From positions 1,068,501 to 1,132,500 of the forward strand of contig WPIO01000025.1 in NCBI GenBank assembly GCA_009760855.2: a DNA stretch of 64,000 bases, written 5' to 3'. A program made the position numbers and the translations under genes. Of the stretch, positions 1 through 10,534 are shown piece by piece; within the stretch, counting starts at the first letter, position 1; each line of letters starts with the position of its first letter. The notes under the pieces were generated by a model that was not told the origin of the DNA, ran no database searches, and saw only the letters and a list, made by a program, of their open reading frames with translations. The stretch comes from Cristatella mucedo (Eukaryota > Bryozoa > Phylactolaemata > Cristatellidae).

Positions 1-1255
1 ATTGCCTACCTGCTAGCTGCTCCTGCCTCTTCATCTTTTGCTATATGTTTCGGCAGCATTCGATGCTATTGATCACCAAGTCCTTATTGAGTGCTAGTCA
101 TCTTGCCTTGGCTTCACTATCTCGTGGTCGATTTCAGAGCATTGATGTCAACGGGCGACAGTCATCTGGGGCACCTCTAAAGTACGGAGTACCCGGGGAT
201 CTGTGCCTGGTCCACTTTTTTCACAATATATACTTTCCGTCTAGGCAAATTAATCGCCAAGTACAATCTAGACTTTCATTGTTTCATGCAGATGACACAC
301 TGCTGTTCCAGTGTTTTGATTCCAAACTGTCTCTCAGTAAGTCAAACTCTCTCACAGCATGTATTACTGAAATTTGCATTGGAAAGGCAGCAAACTTACT
401 CAAATTCGATGACGATAAAACCAACCTACTAGTTATGCGTTAACTTAACTGTTAGCCAGGAATTGGAGAATGTTACCCTCGAAATGGGCTCGACCAGAAC
501 AGAACGATCTCCTGTACGATCTGCTGCACGAAATGCTGCACCGTCCTGTTCCAATGTTACGTTTCACTAGACGACCACGCCTGTTCAGTAAAGTCTGCTT
601 GCCTTTGGTTACGTAATATTTCAAAAACGGCACCTGTTAGGACATGGATATCACATCCAAGTTGGTGCCTGCATGTGTGACTTCCCCTCTAGTCTTCCGT
701 AACTCACTGCTTGCAGATCTTCTGGCTTGTGCAATAAAATGCTTACAGTTGATGTAAAACTCTGTAGCTATTTTTGTTTGTCATGGCCTTTGCATTTGCC
801 ATATTATTCCACCTCTCATCGACGTGCGCTGGCTCCCCATCAAGCAATGTATCAGGTGTTGTCACTCAATTTGAGAGCTCTCATTCTCTTGTTCTGGCGA
901 ACATATCTGAACTACTTCGAAAGCAGCGGCTACCTGCTCTTCTGACTCTAGTCGTTTAGCTGTACCTCTAAGCAACATCCAATCATTTGGAGACCCTGCC
1001 TTTAGCTTGAGTGATCCCAATGCCTGAAATTCACTCACGACTTACGTAACATTTCCTGACTTGAAATTTTTTTAAGGCAAAAAGTCCTACTGTGCCTCAC
1101 AGCGTTTGCTCGGTCCGCGTGAATTGTCCTTTGTGTGCTTATGCATGTTCATACTATACACATTAACCAATTAAATCGATTTCTTATGTAGCTGATGTAA
1201 CTTGCCTTCAAAGAGATTTAGTTCTCATAGGATACTATACAACTATCTTATTATT
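1..1255 (+). mobile_element. LINE-A (L2/CR1-type) copy, 5' cut by window edge
   Basis: This is a degraded non-LTR retrotransposon. Bases 45-443 translate to a reverse transcriptase palm fragment with the FDAIDHQ region and an HADD box in place of the F/YADD catalytic motif. The later part carries remnants of the C-terminal RT domain (about 780-1060), and the 3' end has the AGAGATTTAGTTCTC hairpin region followed by a TTATTATT tail near 1240. Several frameshifts and stops show it is dead. Family assignment rests on other copies in this window. Confidence 0.8.
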
Positions 1256-1449
1256 ATTGCTGTTATCCACCAGTGACGTCTTACCGAAATCCGAGCGTTA
1301 TATTTCAAAACGACGTAGTTGCACGATTGTTTTGCATCCACTGTCAAGTCAGCATACGTGCAACTAAGCAACCTCACCAAAATTAAGGCCTGCTTAGATA
1401 AGAATACAACAGCCGAACTAGGTCGCGCCTTGGTGCAATTGCATTTCAG

Positions 1450-1900
1450 AACTCATGGCCTCTGCACTTAATCTTCTGCCACTGGAGGAAAGCTCAGCAG
1501 CAGCTCGGCTGGTCTCTCTGCGGCTTAGCTGCTGCATCAAACCACTTTGTTTAGCGTCATTGGCTCCTTATCAAGCCTCGAATCGTATCCAAACAAACTT
1601 TCTCTGGCTACAGATCGCTTCTTTAGTTGGCACCAGCCTGCACCTATTCGCCCTCCTTGCTCCTCCAGTGCATTGTTGCACCACCTGCTCCTCGGCTTCC
1701 AGTCCTCCCACTGCCCCGCACACTGAATTGAACACTTCTCGTTTTTAGGCCTGCAATTCGTTTGCCCCTAAAATCTTAAACTTGCCCTGCCCCGGCTTTG
1801 ATCACTAACTACACTGACTCTGCATCATTTAAGTCTTAACTAAAGATGCGTCTGTTCATATGTCTGACACCTTTCTCTTCACCTTGGTGAACTTGCCGCT
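1450..1900 (+). mobile_element. possible diverged LINE C-terminal fragment
   Basis: The layout resembles the LINE-A RT C-terminus: an SLAPYQAS-like stretch near 1557, then a badly decayed match to the APKxWNSLP block near 1765, then THLF-like remains. The match is weak and frames are broken, so this is a tentative call. Confidence 0.3.
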
Positions 1901-2943
1901 ATTGTTCCTGAGTGCCGCACATGCTTCCCTGAGCTAATTTAGCACGTGTTACTAGCCAGAGATCCTACTAACCAGTGGCTCTGTGGTTGTCTTTTTGCAT
2001 GCTTTTGCCTTGTGGCCTAAGCATCCGAGTGTCTTTGCATCAGGCTCGTCGTCTGAGAATGAGACCTCACGTGCATGCCATTAACCCTGGGTTATTGATT
2101 CTCTTGCTGCGAGCTGTAAAGTATGTCTAGATGCAAATTATTTTTCTTGTGGATATGCATAAATCCGCCTATTTTTATTGTATAGTTGCTCTCGTCGGAA
2201 TATATGATGTCTTGGCATGACATGCTAAAAATGTATGGGATGTGTGTTGTTGGAATTACCTGCATGAGAAACGCCAACTGAATGCCTTCAAAACCTATAG
2301 AGAGCCTGACCACTGCAAGTTTAGTCGTGTGTATAACAATTATTACAGCGCCACCCTACCTTGAGTATAGCCCTTTCTGCTTTCTGATTGCCGATGATGG
2401 AGTTTTTCTTGTTCTCAGATACATAGCAATCTTTGCCGCTGATTTGTTCGACTCGTGTTCTTGCCTGGAAAGTAGACGTTTATGTTAGCTATTTGGACGT
2501 CGTGCGTCTTTCCTTATGTATGTTTGCCATACTGCTCCCATCCAGAAACGTGCTTCCGTGTCTGAGCTGCCTCTTTGTTAGTTTTGGGATGCCGTCTTCG
2601 TGTGTGCACTGGATTGCAACCTTGGTTTTATCAGGTGTGTTGAGGCACTCTACTTTGCCATTAGGATGTGGATGCATTCCCTACGTGGAAAGTAGTTCCA
2701 AAGGAGCCTGTTTATTTGCATACCTTGGGTGAACATGCGCCGAAATGCCGTATTCATTCCAGCCTTGAGGGAAAGCCCACTCCCTGCTCGATGCTTTCCG
2801 TCTGTCAAAGTTGTACTCCGGTGTTGCCTAGCTGCATGCCGTTAGCTCGTGCAAGCACTCCGTCAGATACCTTGGGCAGCTAGCTGCCCAGGCTTGCCCA
2901 GTGCCTGTGCCAGAAGTCACAGCAGCTGTGCTGACCACTTTAG
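1901..2943. other. no gene recognised; presumed WDR11 intron
   Basis: I searched all frames for the WDR11 segment that should precede the exon at 2944 and did not find a convincing match. A tryptophan-lysine motif near 2470 was considered and rejected. The stretch is otherwise ordinary AT-leaning sequence. Confidence 0.5.
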
Positions 2944-3112
2944 ATCACACAGCTCAGCAGCTTGCGGTTTCCCAAGGACGTCAGCCGTGTTAGTGACGTG
3001 GACTGGGTTAATTTGGAAACATTGGTGTACTCGGCTGCTGATGGTTATGTGACGGTTACAAAGATGGATCTCAAGGTTCACAACACACCACTTACCGAAC
3101 TGCCATCGGGAG
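2944..3112 (+). CDS. WDR11: WDR11 exon a (last propeller blade)
   Basis: Acceptor CTTTAG, donor GGAG|GTTAGC. It encodes ITQLSSLRFPKDVSRVSDVD followed by W and a blade ending LTELPSG. This aligns with the VSSLRSGRNVTFRILDVDW region of vertebrate WDR11. The entry phase is 0 and the exit phase is 1. An AG at 2951-2952 is an alternative acceptor in the same frame. Confidence 0.85.
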
Positions 3113-6100
3113 GTTAGCAGCTGCTGCAGCACTTAGCTGTGCATTGTGTTCCACGTTTGTGTTCATCGTTAACCATGCCGAGTTAAAGGCACCAATGTTA
3201 GTGCTGCAGTGAAGGTGTGCATGTTTACCGAGGGCACGGTGCTGGCAAGATAAGTACTATATGCACAGCGAGTGCTGTGTACAGGGTGATTAAATCTTGT
3301 GCTTATAAATCCTTGATGGCTTGATTGCCGTTTATACTGCTTGCCAAATGTGTGCTGTTAATTTGTTTAGGCTCGCTTGTTTGTGATTACTTTGTAATTT
3401 GGCATATTGCGATTGCAAGGCAAACAAACTTGGCTGTGTTAGCTAAGTTTGTCGTGCCGTCACGTGACAGTCGTGTGCAAGAGTTTGTTGGTCAGCCTTG
3501 TGTATCTGTCTTTAACCGGGCAGCTGTAGACTTTTTTGGCACCGCATGTCAGACATTGAAACGAATTAAACTAGTGATCAAGTATGAAAATATTAGCATC
3601 TGCAGGGTAATTGTGTATCGTTCCGTAGAGCACCAGCTACACGACTGTCACCTTAGCGACCGGGAGATGCAACACCTCGGGTGGTACAGCAGCCATACAA
3701 GTATGGCTCAAACCTATTTAAAAACTCACCAATGTATTCACAGTCTGATCAGACTGTCATAGTCATCGTAAAAGGGCCATCGACGCTGCAATTTGAAGAA
3801 GCAGGATGAAGACTCTTCACAAGCTATGTTGCTTAGACACCCACCCGTCTGCCTCACCTCTTTAGTCTGATGTTACCCTGTGTGTGCAGGAACGAGAGCT
3901 CCTCACGAATCAACTCATAAGTGCATCGTAATTACTAGCTTTTATTTGAGGCTATAATTCAATAGGCAATTAGAATGCACTTTTGTAACTTGTGTGCTGC
4001 ATCGCTTAACCAAAGTGCAGGCAAGCTCTCTTAAAGAGAGAATCGTGCACGGTATGGACTCATTGGGTTATATGCAAAGTTTTGGATGATGTCGAAGACA
4101 AGATTTATCTGGTTTGTCCTTGGCAAGAGAAAATAACATTGTCTTGTTGCCGGTACGTGAGTTTGTGGGTGCAAATAGTATATGCAATCACACAATGCCT
4201 TGCAAAATACTGGTGCTTTTAAACCTTCAACTTTTGTAATGATCTAATCCGAAATGTCTGTGCTTCAAGTCGTGTTCACAGCATTAAATTTGAATAAAAT
4301 GTTCTGGCTAATTGAGTAAATGTTTTTTTCGTGTATAGCTGAATTCAATTCTATCAGGTTGAAGCTATTGTTATTCTTTCATGCATTTTGTCACTCCTAA
4401 ATAGTGTTAGACTTGCTTGGCCTACAGGCTATGGCGGCATGATCTGTAATACTTTTTTTAAATTGTATCGTCGCCCCAGCTCTTGCAACTCATCCTATCA
4501 TGAGCTGTTGCACCAAGCTACCAGTCTAAAGCATGACCCGTTATGGCATTTTAAGTTAGGCTCGTAGTCCCAGTTGAGGTAATGCAACTCATCACAAACG
4601 GCTGCTGGTCGGTTGCTGCTCACAAGGAAACCGTTGCAGAAGAAGGGCTCGTGAGCCAGCCGTATGACAGATATGGTTTTTAGATAGTTGCTACAAATTG
4701 TGGTGTATAATAATACGTGCGAGGAGCTCACTGCCTGTGGACTCACTTGATTAAGTCATAGTAGTTTTGTCACGGAGGACACCGCTGCGCCATCTTGCCT
4801 CTTGACGGAAGTGCGTCATCTTGCGGCATGGCAGACTATCTAGCTTTAATTAGTAGATATATCAGTGACACTGAAGACTGATTGAACAGATTTTCTTAAC
4901 GAATCAGCATGCTTCGGCTGCTCCTTGACGGTTTGTGCTTGCTAGCCTTCAGCACTAAATGAGCACACTGCTAGGAGGCTGACATTTTTTAGTATACCAA
5001 CTCAACATAGGACACCCAATTTTTATCTTTGCAGACTCGAAACTGAGTAACTACTTAAAAGACGACAGGGAGTATATTGTATGTGTGATAACCACTGGAG
5101 CGTGGCTAGGGAGTTCGTTTTTGTGTATTGTCTGTAGCCAGGAGTGCGGCTGCTAATTAAGTGTGAGAAACAAGCTGTAATCATGGGATGAGTAGCTATT
5201 CAAAAATGTATGCAACCTGGGCACTTACATACTACTGTAGGATATCTTTCAAAGCTGCTATGAAGCACACGTGGTGGACACTATTCAGACCAAAGCTAGC
5301 CCAAATGAGTCGGGAATCAATGGCAGGAAAGTGATTGACCGAAGCAGTAATGTAACTCCACAAAGTCATAAAGACCATGTGAGTGTTACGCAGGAGAGTT
5401 TTGTATAGCGCACTCACAGCCTAAGAGGCTTTCGGTAGGAATTCGGTAGCCAACAGACTTCGTAACAAAGAGAAAGTGGGAAGCATAGCAGAGTCAGGAG
5501 AGCAGTTGAGGTAGTGAGTAGCATGGAAGTACCAGCTCAGGACCGCTGGAAAGGATGAGCCATTGTCAGCAGTAAGAGAGTAGTTGTCGTTGCGTTGGTG
5601 TCGGACTGTTGGTCTTAGTGATACTGTGCCTGGTCACCACTTGGGAATCTCGCCAGCTGCTTCTTGGCTTTTGGGTGCTGCACAGCACATTTCGTCAGTG
5701 TTTACAGCGAGTTATTTGGCTTTTTCAGCTTTCTCAGCCTGTGCCGCGCTGCTTCCGCCTGCTGATCGTCTGGCTGCAAAAACCTTGCTGTGCCACCAGC
5801 CGTGGAAGTCAAAGTTTGCATACGAAGCAGACGACAGTGGCGACAGCGGTGTGCGCAGCTCGCGAGAGCTTGCCAGGTGTCTTTCAGAGTGAGCTACGCC
5901 CCCACAAGTTCAGGCTTGAATGGCAGTGCATTATTTGGCCCATCGTGCGTGACGGTGGCATTCTGTCGGCAGGCAGGCAGGCCGTGATGCTCCCATGCTC
6001 GTCCAACCTTCCATTTTCATTTTCAATTGTCTTGTACGCAGAGAGATGCAGCAGCACATGCTGAGCAGCAGGTGCAGCATAGCGGAAAGGTGCCTAATAG

Positions 6101-9100
6101 TGGCGAGGTAAGTTTTCTTGGTTGAAGCTGCTGCTGCTGCTGCTGCTGCTTCTTCTGCGTCGTGTCTCGTGCGGCGTACATGCTGCCTTGCCTGATCTCG
6201 GCACGTAGCTGGTGTATAAATTTCGCGAGCTTTTATTTCGTTTTTGCTTTGCTACAGGATGCTCGGCGACTGCTTCGAGGCCGACTTTTGGAATGTTGCA
6301 CTTCATTACCTGAAGCTTGGCCAGATGGCAGCAGCAGCAGCAGCGGCGGCGGCCCCGAGCTCGGGAATCGCCAATGGGTCCTGTGCAAGCGATCTCGATG
6401 CCACGCCCATCTCTGCTGCTGTGGGCGGCAGCAGCAGCGCAACAGCACCACCTTTATCGGCGAGCTTCAGCGACATGGCGGCCGGCTTTGCTGAGCCTTT
6501 GGAAGCATGCTACGACCTGTTCTGCGATAACGGTAGCTACCGGGTACGATGCTATGCCGGCCCCCCGCGTGCGTGTGCAACCCAGGCGTCGCCCCCCCCC
6601 CCATACCAACCTCCGTACCCCCACCCTGAAAATCGAGCGCTCTTGCAACGCTTGGCCGTCCAGAGATGCTGCTCCTGTTGGCCTCATCTCGCCCTCGCCC
6701 TTTCCGGCGGTTCTCTTGGCCGATACGCTGCTGTTGCTTTTTCGTTTGCGCTCGTCGTGGCCCTAGGACGCCGAGCTGGCACGTGTGCTGATTCATGACA
6801 GTCGGCGCAGCGAGGAGGCCGCCGACACGAGCTCACAGTGCGCCGGCAAGTACGTGCTGCTCGGCGAGACTGACAGGGCCGTGCACCTGCTGCTCGACAC
6901 CGACCCCTCGTCGGCGCACTACCTCACCAACTGCCTCAAGTGAGCAAGTCGCTAGTCGCAATGTTGCCGCTGGCGCCTCGGTCGCCGCCCTTAAGCACGC
7001 AGCGCTGCTGGCGGTGGCTTGGCTGTCTGGACGAGCCGAGGCGCCGTGCCGAGGCAATGTGTGTGCCGTCGGCTTCTTTGCAGGGCCTGCCTGCTTACCT
7101 CAGCTAGGTCGTCGGGTGCCTCGCTGAGTACGATCAAGCTCGTCGCCACCAATCTCATCGCCAGCGGCAAGCTGTCAGGTTTGGACGCCCGGGGGGGGGG
7201 AGAGGGGGAATGATGAGCCGGCGGCAGCATGATGAGCTCGTTTGCGAAGTTCGGCTCGGCCGCCCTGCGCTGCAGCAGCAGGGTGCGCCCGGCTGCAGAA
7301 CGAGGCCTTAGCGATTCACTGCCCCTCCACCCGGTTGACTGCTCTCTTGATCGTGTGTCTCTTGATGTGTCCTTCGCCGTCGTCGTTCGGGGCACGTGCT
7401 TGCCCGAAGTCAGTCGTCTCGGGTTTGTGGTCGTCGTCAGCATCGAGTGCAGTGTGTTACTTTGCGTGCACTCCTTTTCCAAGGGCTGATCTTGTGCTTA
7501 CCATTTCGTTAGCTCATACTGTGGCTTGCTTGGTCTCGAGGCTGAAATGACACATCGCTATGTTGCACTAGCTCGCGATTCGTCCTGTCAACGGGGGGGG
7601 GGGGGGGCCGAGGATTGACGGGTCGGTCGATCTCCCTTTGGCTAGACACTGATCGCCTGAACAGTCAGGATCGGCCAGCTGAGTGGTCCGCAATGAATGG
7701 ATGTGTATGTGGTTTGTCGTTGTTTTCGTAATCTTTGAGCTAAATATTGCTTTAGCCTGATTCCTTATCTGGCACCCAGCTCATGGTAGTGGAAGTGTGG
7801 ACCCTAGCAGAATTGGCATAGCAGCTGTGAATGAGAGAAACAAAGGGATAGAGGTCATGAGTAGATTGTAGAGATTCAGTTCTCTATTGGTTTTATGCAA
7901 ATTCTATTGTCATTATTGCTGTCGATGTTGGTATTTGCTATATTTGGCTAGTCATTAAGTGTTAGTTCTTGGGAATCTGTTGTTTTGTGAAGATAATGTC
8001 GGAATGGCTCAGCATAAGCAATTGATCAATTGATCGCAGCTCGATGTAACGTCTATTTAGCAAAGCTCGTGCTTCTTTATACTTGTCTGTACAATGACTG
8101 AGTGAGCATCGCAGTGGCCACATGCTTGCTGGCCTACCGGCCTGTGCAATCAGGTGCTTACAGCTGATGCAAAACTCTGCAGCTAGGCCTGTCTGTCGTG
8201 AGCGTCGCAGTTGCCACATCACACCAATTCTCGCCGACCTGCACTGGCTACCAGTCAAGCAACGGGTCGACTTCAAGGTTTTGTCACTCACTTTTAGGTC
8301 ACTTCATTCTTTGGCTCCAGCCTATCACTCAGATCTACTCACCGACCAGGCCAGGCATCGTACCACCCGCTTTTCAGAATCCAACAGTTTACCAATACCT
8401 CGTACAAACCTCAAATCCTTTGGAGACCGTGCATTTAGTTCGTATGCTCCCAAAGCCTGGAACTCACTCCCGACCTGCGTCACAACATTCCCTAACTTGA
8501 CCACATTTAAAAAGAACTTGAAAACTCACCTATTTAGGACAGCATTTAGTGGGTCCCTATGATTCGTCCTCATGTGCTTATGCGTTCTGACACTGTGCAT
8601 GCTGCCACTAACCATACTTGCATGCTGACCCTGTGCAAGTCACCTCTAACTATGTTATTCATGTTGTTTATCAAGCATGATATTACTCACCATTCAATCG
8701 GGTTTCCCTTTGCAGCAAATGTAAAGCGCCTAGAAAGCGATTGAGTTCTCTGAGGGCGCTTTATCAAGTGCATTATTATTATTATTAGTATTGTTACCGT
8801 TTACTTCTCGTATAAATATGCCACTCAATAGTTTAGGTTTTTTGCTGGTGGCTTATTTACACACCTTTTTTCAGAGGGTATCCTACTTCTCTGTCTGATC
8901 GATAAAGGTCTGGATGCTTGTCGCTATCTTCAGACGTACAGCCTGTGGGAAGACTCGGTCCAGTTGGCAAAGGTACGTCTTCGAGTGGTGCATTTGTTCT
9001 GTCATCGTACCAGCTAGTACAAGTCTATAAATGCAAGTTCATCGAGTGCTGGTGAGCACGACCTCACTGCCTCAGATGTTGATGCTACTGCAAGTGCTCG

Positions 9101-9912
9101 GATTGTCCGTAGCTCAAGCCTGTGGCTCGCCAAGCATCAAGTGGCATTTAGTCCAGCTTGCAAGTTGCCGTGCTGCCTGAAACAGCCAACTACCATAACA
9201 GCGATGTTTTTATCTCGTTATCGCTTGCCTGTCTTTTTCCCAGCTGTTTCTTGGACCAGCCGATAACATAGAAGTAATCGGCCGATGGATAGACCACCTG
9301 TGCTCCCCTAATGTAAACAGGAAGGTACGTGCTGTAGAACAGTGCCGCTTGCCTTTGCATTGCGTAACAGGCCATGCTACTGCTGCTGCTGCTGCAGCCG
9401 CCCACACCGACGGTTGCCATTCTTACTTCAGGAGAAAGCCATCCTAGCTGCCCTATCGACAAGGCAGTTTGTCCGCGCCATCGAGCTGCTCTATGGCTCT
9501 CACTGCTTCAGCACTGCAGCCCTGTTTGCCGAGGCATGTGAGCAGTTCGGCGTCCTGGACTCTAGTGAGCGCACCTGTATCCTTTTTTTCCCACGTCCGT
9601 ACGTCGTGTGCTTGCCGGTGACATGATGTTCGAAAGAGGCTATTAGGAACCTCACTGTGAGCACAAAATGATTTTTGCTGTTCGATGGGCTCACTTGCAC
9701 GCAGTGTACGCTCCTTGACGCATTCACTCGCGATTGGCCTGCGTGCAGTGCACATCGTGGAGGCCGTCTTCCAGCAGTACGCACGCATTCTCCGCGAGCA
9801 CCTCCTGTACTCAGCAGCTGGATTTTACCAGGCCAAGGCCGGCCCCAACGGCAGCCTGTCGGAGCTGAATGAGGCAGCAAAGTCAGTCGCTGAAGGTCCG
9901 GATTGCACGTGA
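2944..9912 (+). CDS. WDR11: WDR11, C-terminal part (10 exons, N-terminus outside window)
   Basis: WDR11 is a beta-propeller scaffold that works with FAM91A1 and C17orf75 in tethering endosome-derived vesicles at the trans-Golgi, and is linked to ciliary Hedgehog signalling. Exons: 2944-3112, 5738-5876, 6042-6107, 6258-6543, 6767-6939, 7084-7178, 8875-8972, 9244-9324, 9432-9564, 9749-9912. They join in frame to about 467 residues and a TGA. Landmarks shared with the vertebrate protein from memory are SDVDW, CHQPW, LLGETDRAVHLLL, STIKLVATNLIASGKL, LLCLIDKGLDACRYLQTY, RWIDHLCSPNVN and FAEAC. This is the last propeller blade and the helical C-terminal region. The WD40 N-terminal two thirds are absent. 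A low-complexity Ala/Ser insertion in exon 4 is unlike the vertebrate protein. Introns hold a LINE-B and a LINE-A copy. Seen: motifs, splice sites and phase agreement. Inferred: orthology. Confidence 0.92.
3113..5227 (+). other. WDR11 intron, no other gene seen
   Basis: Only short spurious frames are present. The longest (3325-3762) has no family resemblance, and the flanking WDR11 exons already join in phase (1+2) without it. Confidence 0.6.
5228..5562 (-). mobile_element. LINE-B 3' fragment
   Basis: Read on the minus strand this matches the 3' half of the LINE-B copy at 32194-32681 over most of its length. Shared blocks are CTCCTGACTCTGCTATGCTT, the GTTGGCTACCGAATxCCTAC run and AGGCTGTGAGTGCGCTATAC. 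It sits inside a WDR11 intron in antisense orientation. Confidence 0.8.
5738..5876 (+). CDS. WDR11: WDR11 exon b
   Basis: Acceptor TTTCTCAG, donor CCAG|GTGTCT. It encodes CAALLPPADRLAAKTLLCHQ then PWKSKFAYEADDSG. This aligns without gaps to the CPYLLVPRASLALKAFLLHQ PW block of vertebrate WDR11. Entry needs two bases to complete a codon and exit leaves two, agreeing with both neighbours. Confidence 0.9.
6042..6107 (+). CDS. WDR11: WDR11 exon c (66 bp microexon-like)
   Basis: Acceptor GTACGCAG, strong donor CGAG|GTAAGT. It encodes REMQQHMLSSRCSIAERCLI then VAR. The ERCLIVAR end corresponds to QRCLLVSR in vertebrate WDR11. The phases (1 base in, 2 bases out) fit exons b and d exactly. Confidence 0.88.
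6125..6155. repeat. (CTG)n run in a WDR11 intron
   Basis: About eight uninterrupted GCT/CTG triplets lie a few bases downstream of the exon c donor. It is a simple repeat of likely variable length. Confidence 0.85.
6258..6543 (+). CDS. WDR11: WDR11 exon d with Ala/Ser-rich insertion
   Basis: Acceptor GCTACAG, donor TACCGG|GTACGA. It starts MLGDCFEADFWNVALHYLKL, equivalent to LYGDESELHFWTVAAHYL in vertebrates, and ends EPLEACYDLFCDNGSYR, equivalent to NPLDICYDVLCENAYF. Between these blocks lies an expanded Ala/Ser/Gly-rich stretch partly encoded by a GCA/GCG triplet run at about 6325-6350. Confidence 0.9.
6767..6939 (+). CDS. WDR11: WDR11 exon e
   Basis: Acceptor CCCTAG, donor CTCAA|GTGAGC. 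It encodes DAELARVLIHDSRRSEEAAD then the conserved helix YVLLGETDRAVHLLLDTDP and ends at NCL plus two bases. It corresponds to the LLLGQTDRAVQLLLETS region of vertebrate WDR11. Confidence 0.92.
7084..7178 (+). CDS. WDR11: WDR11 exon f
   Basis: Acceptor TTTGCAG, donor TCAG|GTTTGG. With the split lysine codon it encodes KACLLTSARSSGASLSTIKL then VATNLIASGKLS. This is one of the most conserved WDR11 segments. The split glutamate codon at the end is completed by exon g. Confidence 0.93.
7179..8114 (+). other. WDR11 intron, 5' part, with long G runs
   Basis: This intron stretch contains two long poly-G tracts (about 7191-7201 and 7592-7607) and otherwise nothing recognisable. The open frames at 7229-7550 lack any family match and lie inside the intron defined by exons f and g. 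Confidence 0.6.
8115..8795 (+). mobile_element. LINE-A 3' copy with intact tail, in WDR11 intron
   Basis: Bases 8122-8562 form an open frame of 146 codons covering the RT C-terminal region: LHWLPVKQR, LTFRSLHSLAPAY, FGDRAFSSYAPKAWNSLP and FKKNLKTHLF. After it come the 3' UTR, a compound hairpin at 8723-8762 (AAAGCGCC pairing with GGCGCTTT) and an ATT-repeat tail at 8772-8789. It is 5'-truncated and in sense with WDR11. It is the best-preserved 3' end in the window. Confidence 0.9.
8875..8972 (+). CDS. WDR11: WDR11 exon g
   Basis: Acceptor TTTTTTCAG, donor AAAG|GTACGT. It encodes GILLLCLIDKGLDACRYLQT then YSLWEDSVQLAK, equivalent to GVQLLCLIDKAADACRYLQT in vertebrates. It ends in phase 0. Confidence 0.94.
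9244..9324 (+). CDS. WDR11: WDR11 exon h
   Basis: Acceptor TTTTTCCCAG, donor AAG|GTACGT. It encodes LFLGPADNIEVIGRWIDHLC then SPNVNRK. RWIDHLCSPNVN matches the WDR11 signature RWVDHLCSPQVN. Both ends are phase 0. Confidence 0.95.
9432..9564 (+). CDS. WDR11: WDR11 exon i
   Basis: Acceptor CTTCAG, donor TCTA|GTGAGC. It encodes EKAILAALSTRQFVRAIELL and then AALFAEACEQFGVLDS, matching AALFVEACLKYG in vertebrates. It exits in phase 1. Confidence 0.93.
9749..9912 (+). CDS. WDR11: WDR11 terminal exon and stop
   Basis: Acceptor GCGTGCAG. It encodes HIVEAVFQQYARILREHLLY then SAAGFYQAKAGPNGSLSELN and a short acidic tail, ending at TGA 9910-9912. It corresponds to ITAIYADYARSLK...FASKAG...NELES in vertebrates. 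The end position matches the family, so no further coding exon is expected. Confidence 0.93.
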
Positions 9913-10000
9913 AAGCGGAGCCCGAGTTCCTGGTCCGAAACGTTTCCTTGCACTGATGCCGCCTCTGCACAGCCGCAGCGACTCTGCACGAACGAAAATA

Positions 10001-10534
10001 CTATTCTCTTCCATCCCTGCTCAGGATCGTTAGTCCAGCGGTTCGGCGATAATAGCACGTGCACACAGCATCGCATTCTGCGCCAACGATATTGGGCTGC
10101 CCCAGCGAAGCTCGCGTACGCCGTCCGTGGCCTCGTAAGCAGCCTGGCTGTTCGCACTGCAAGGCTGCAAGCATCTTGGCTAAATCCTCAAAAGGTGGCG
10201 CTCTTACAAGCGGCCGTGCTGCTGGTGTCACTGCACTCATTGTGACCCCATAGCCATGCTCAGTCTGGATTGTACTCATTGCATTCGCTAGTTCTGTCAC
10301 GACACCGAATGCTGGATTGATGGTGTGAAGCCAGTCAGAAATTCGTTGAAGCTTTGCCAGCTTCTCGCTTTGTGTACCGGCTCCAGTTTGGCCACGCAAT
10401 GCCATGCGGAGCGCTCGCATGTAGAAGTTCGAAAGATAGCTTTCAAATGAATATTTTTTTATGTGACGCCGTCCTTGTGCCATGTCTGAGCACTCCGACA
10501 AGCTATCGTAGGAAATCTCAGCGTTTGTTTTCAT
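10001..10534 (-). CDS. unidentified open frame, convergent with WDR11
   Basis: An ATG at 10534 opens 177 codons. The first 125 or so look protein-like: HIKKYSFESYLSNFYMRALR, then LAKLQRISDWLHTINPAFGV and a region ending FEDLAKMLAALQ. The last 50 codons look less like protein (CLRGHGRRTRASLGQ...) and may be intron read-through. I do not recognise a family. No signal peptide or membrane segment is evident. It starts about 90 bases from the WDR11 stop on the opposite strand, so the two transcripts would overlap at their 3' ends. It could be a real short gene, a 3' exon, or an antisense accident in GC-rich sequence. Confidence 0.4.
   Translation of the reverse strand: MKTNAEISYDSLSECSDMAQGRRHIKKYSFESYLSNFYMRALRMALRGQTGAGTQSEKLAKLQRISDWLHTINPAFGVVTELANAMSTIQTEHGYGVTMSAVTPAARPLVRAPPFEDLAKMLAALQCEQPGCLRGHGRRTRASLGQPNIVGAECDAVCTCYYRRTAGLTILSRDGRE

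Noticed and set aside
2433-2520. Possible upstream WDR11 exon suggested by an LAWKVD motif
   Set aside because: The frame has a stop close upstream of the motif relative to the nearest good acceptor (2418), and the following residues do not match the family.
3325-3762. 145-codon plus-strand open frame
   Set aside because: It lies in a WDR11 intron whose flanking exons already join in phase. It has no family resemblance or convincing splice sites.
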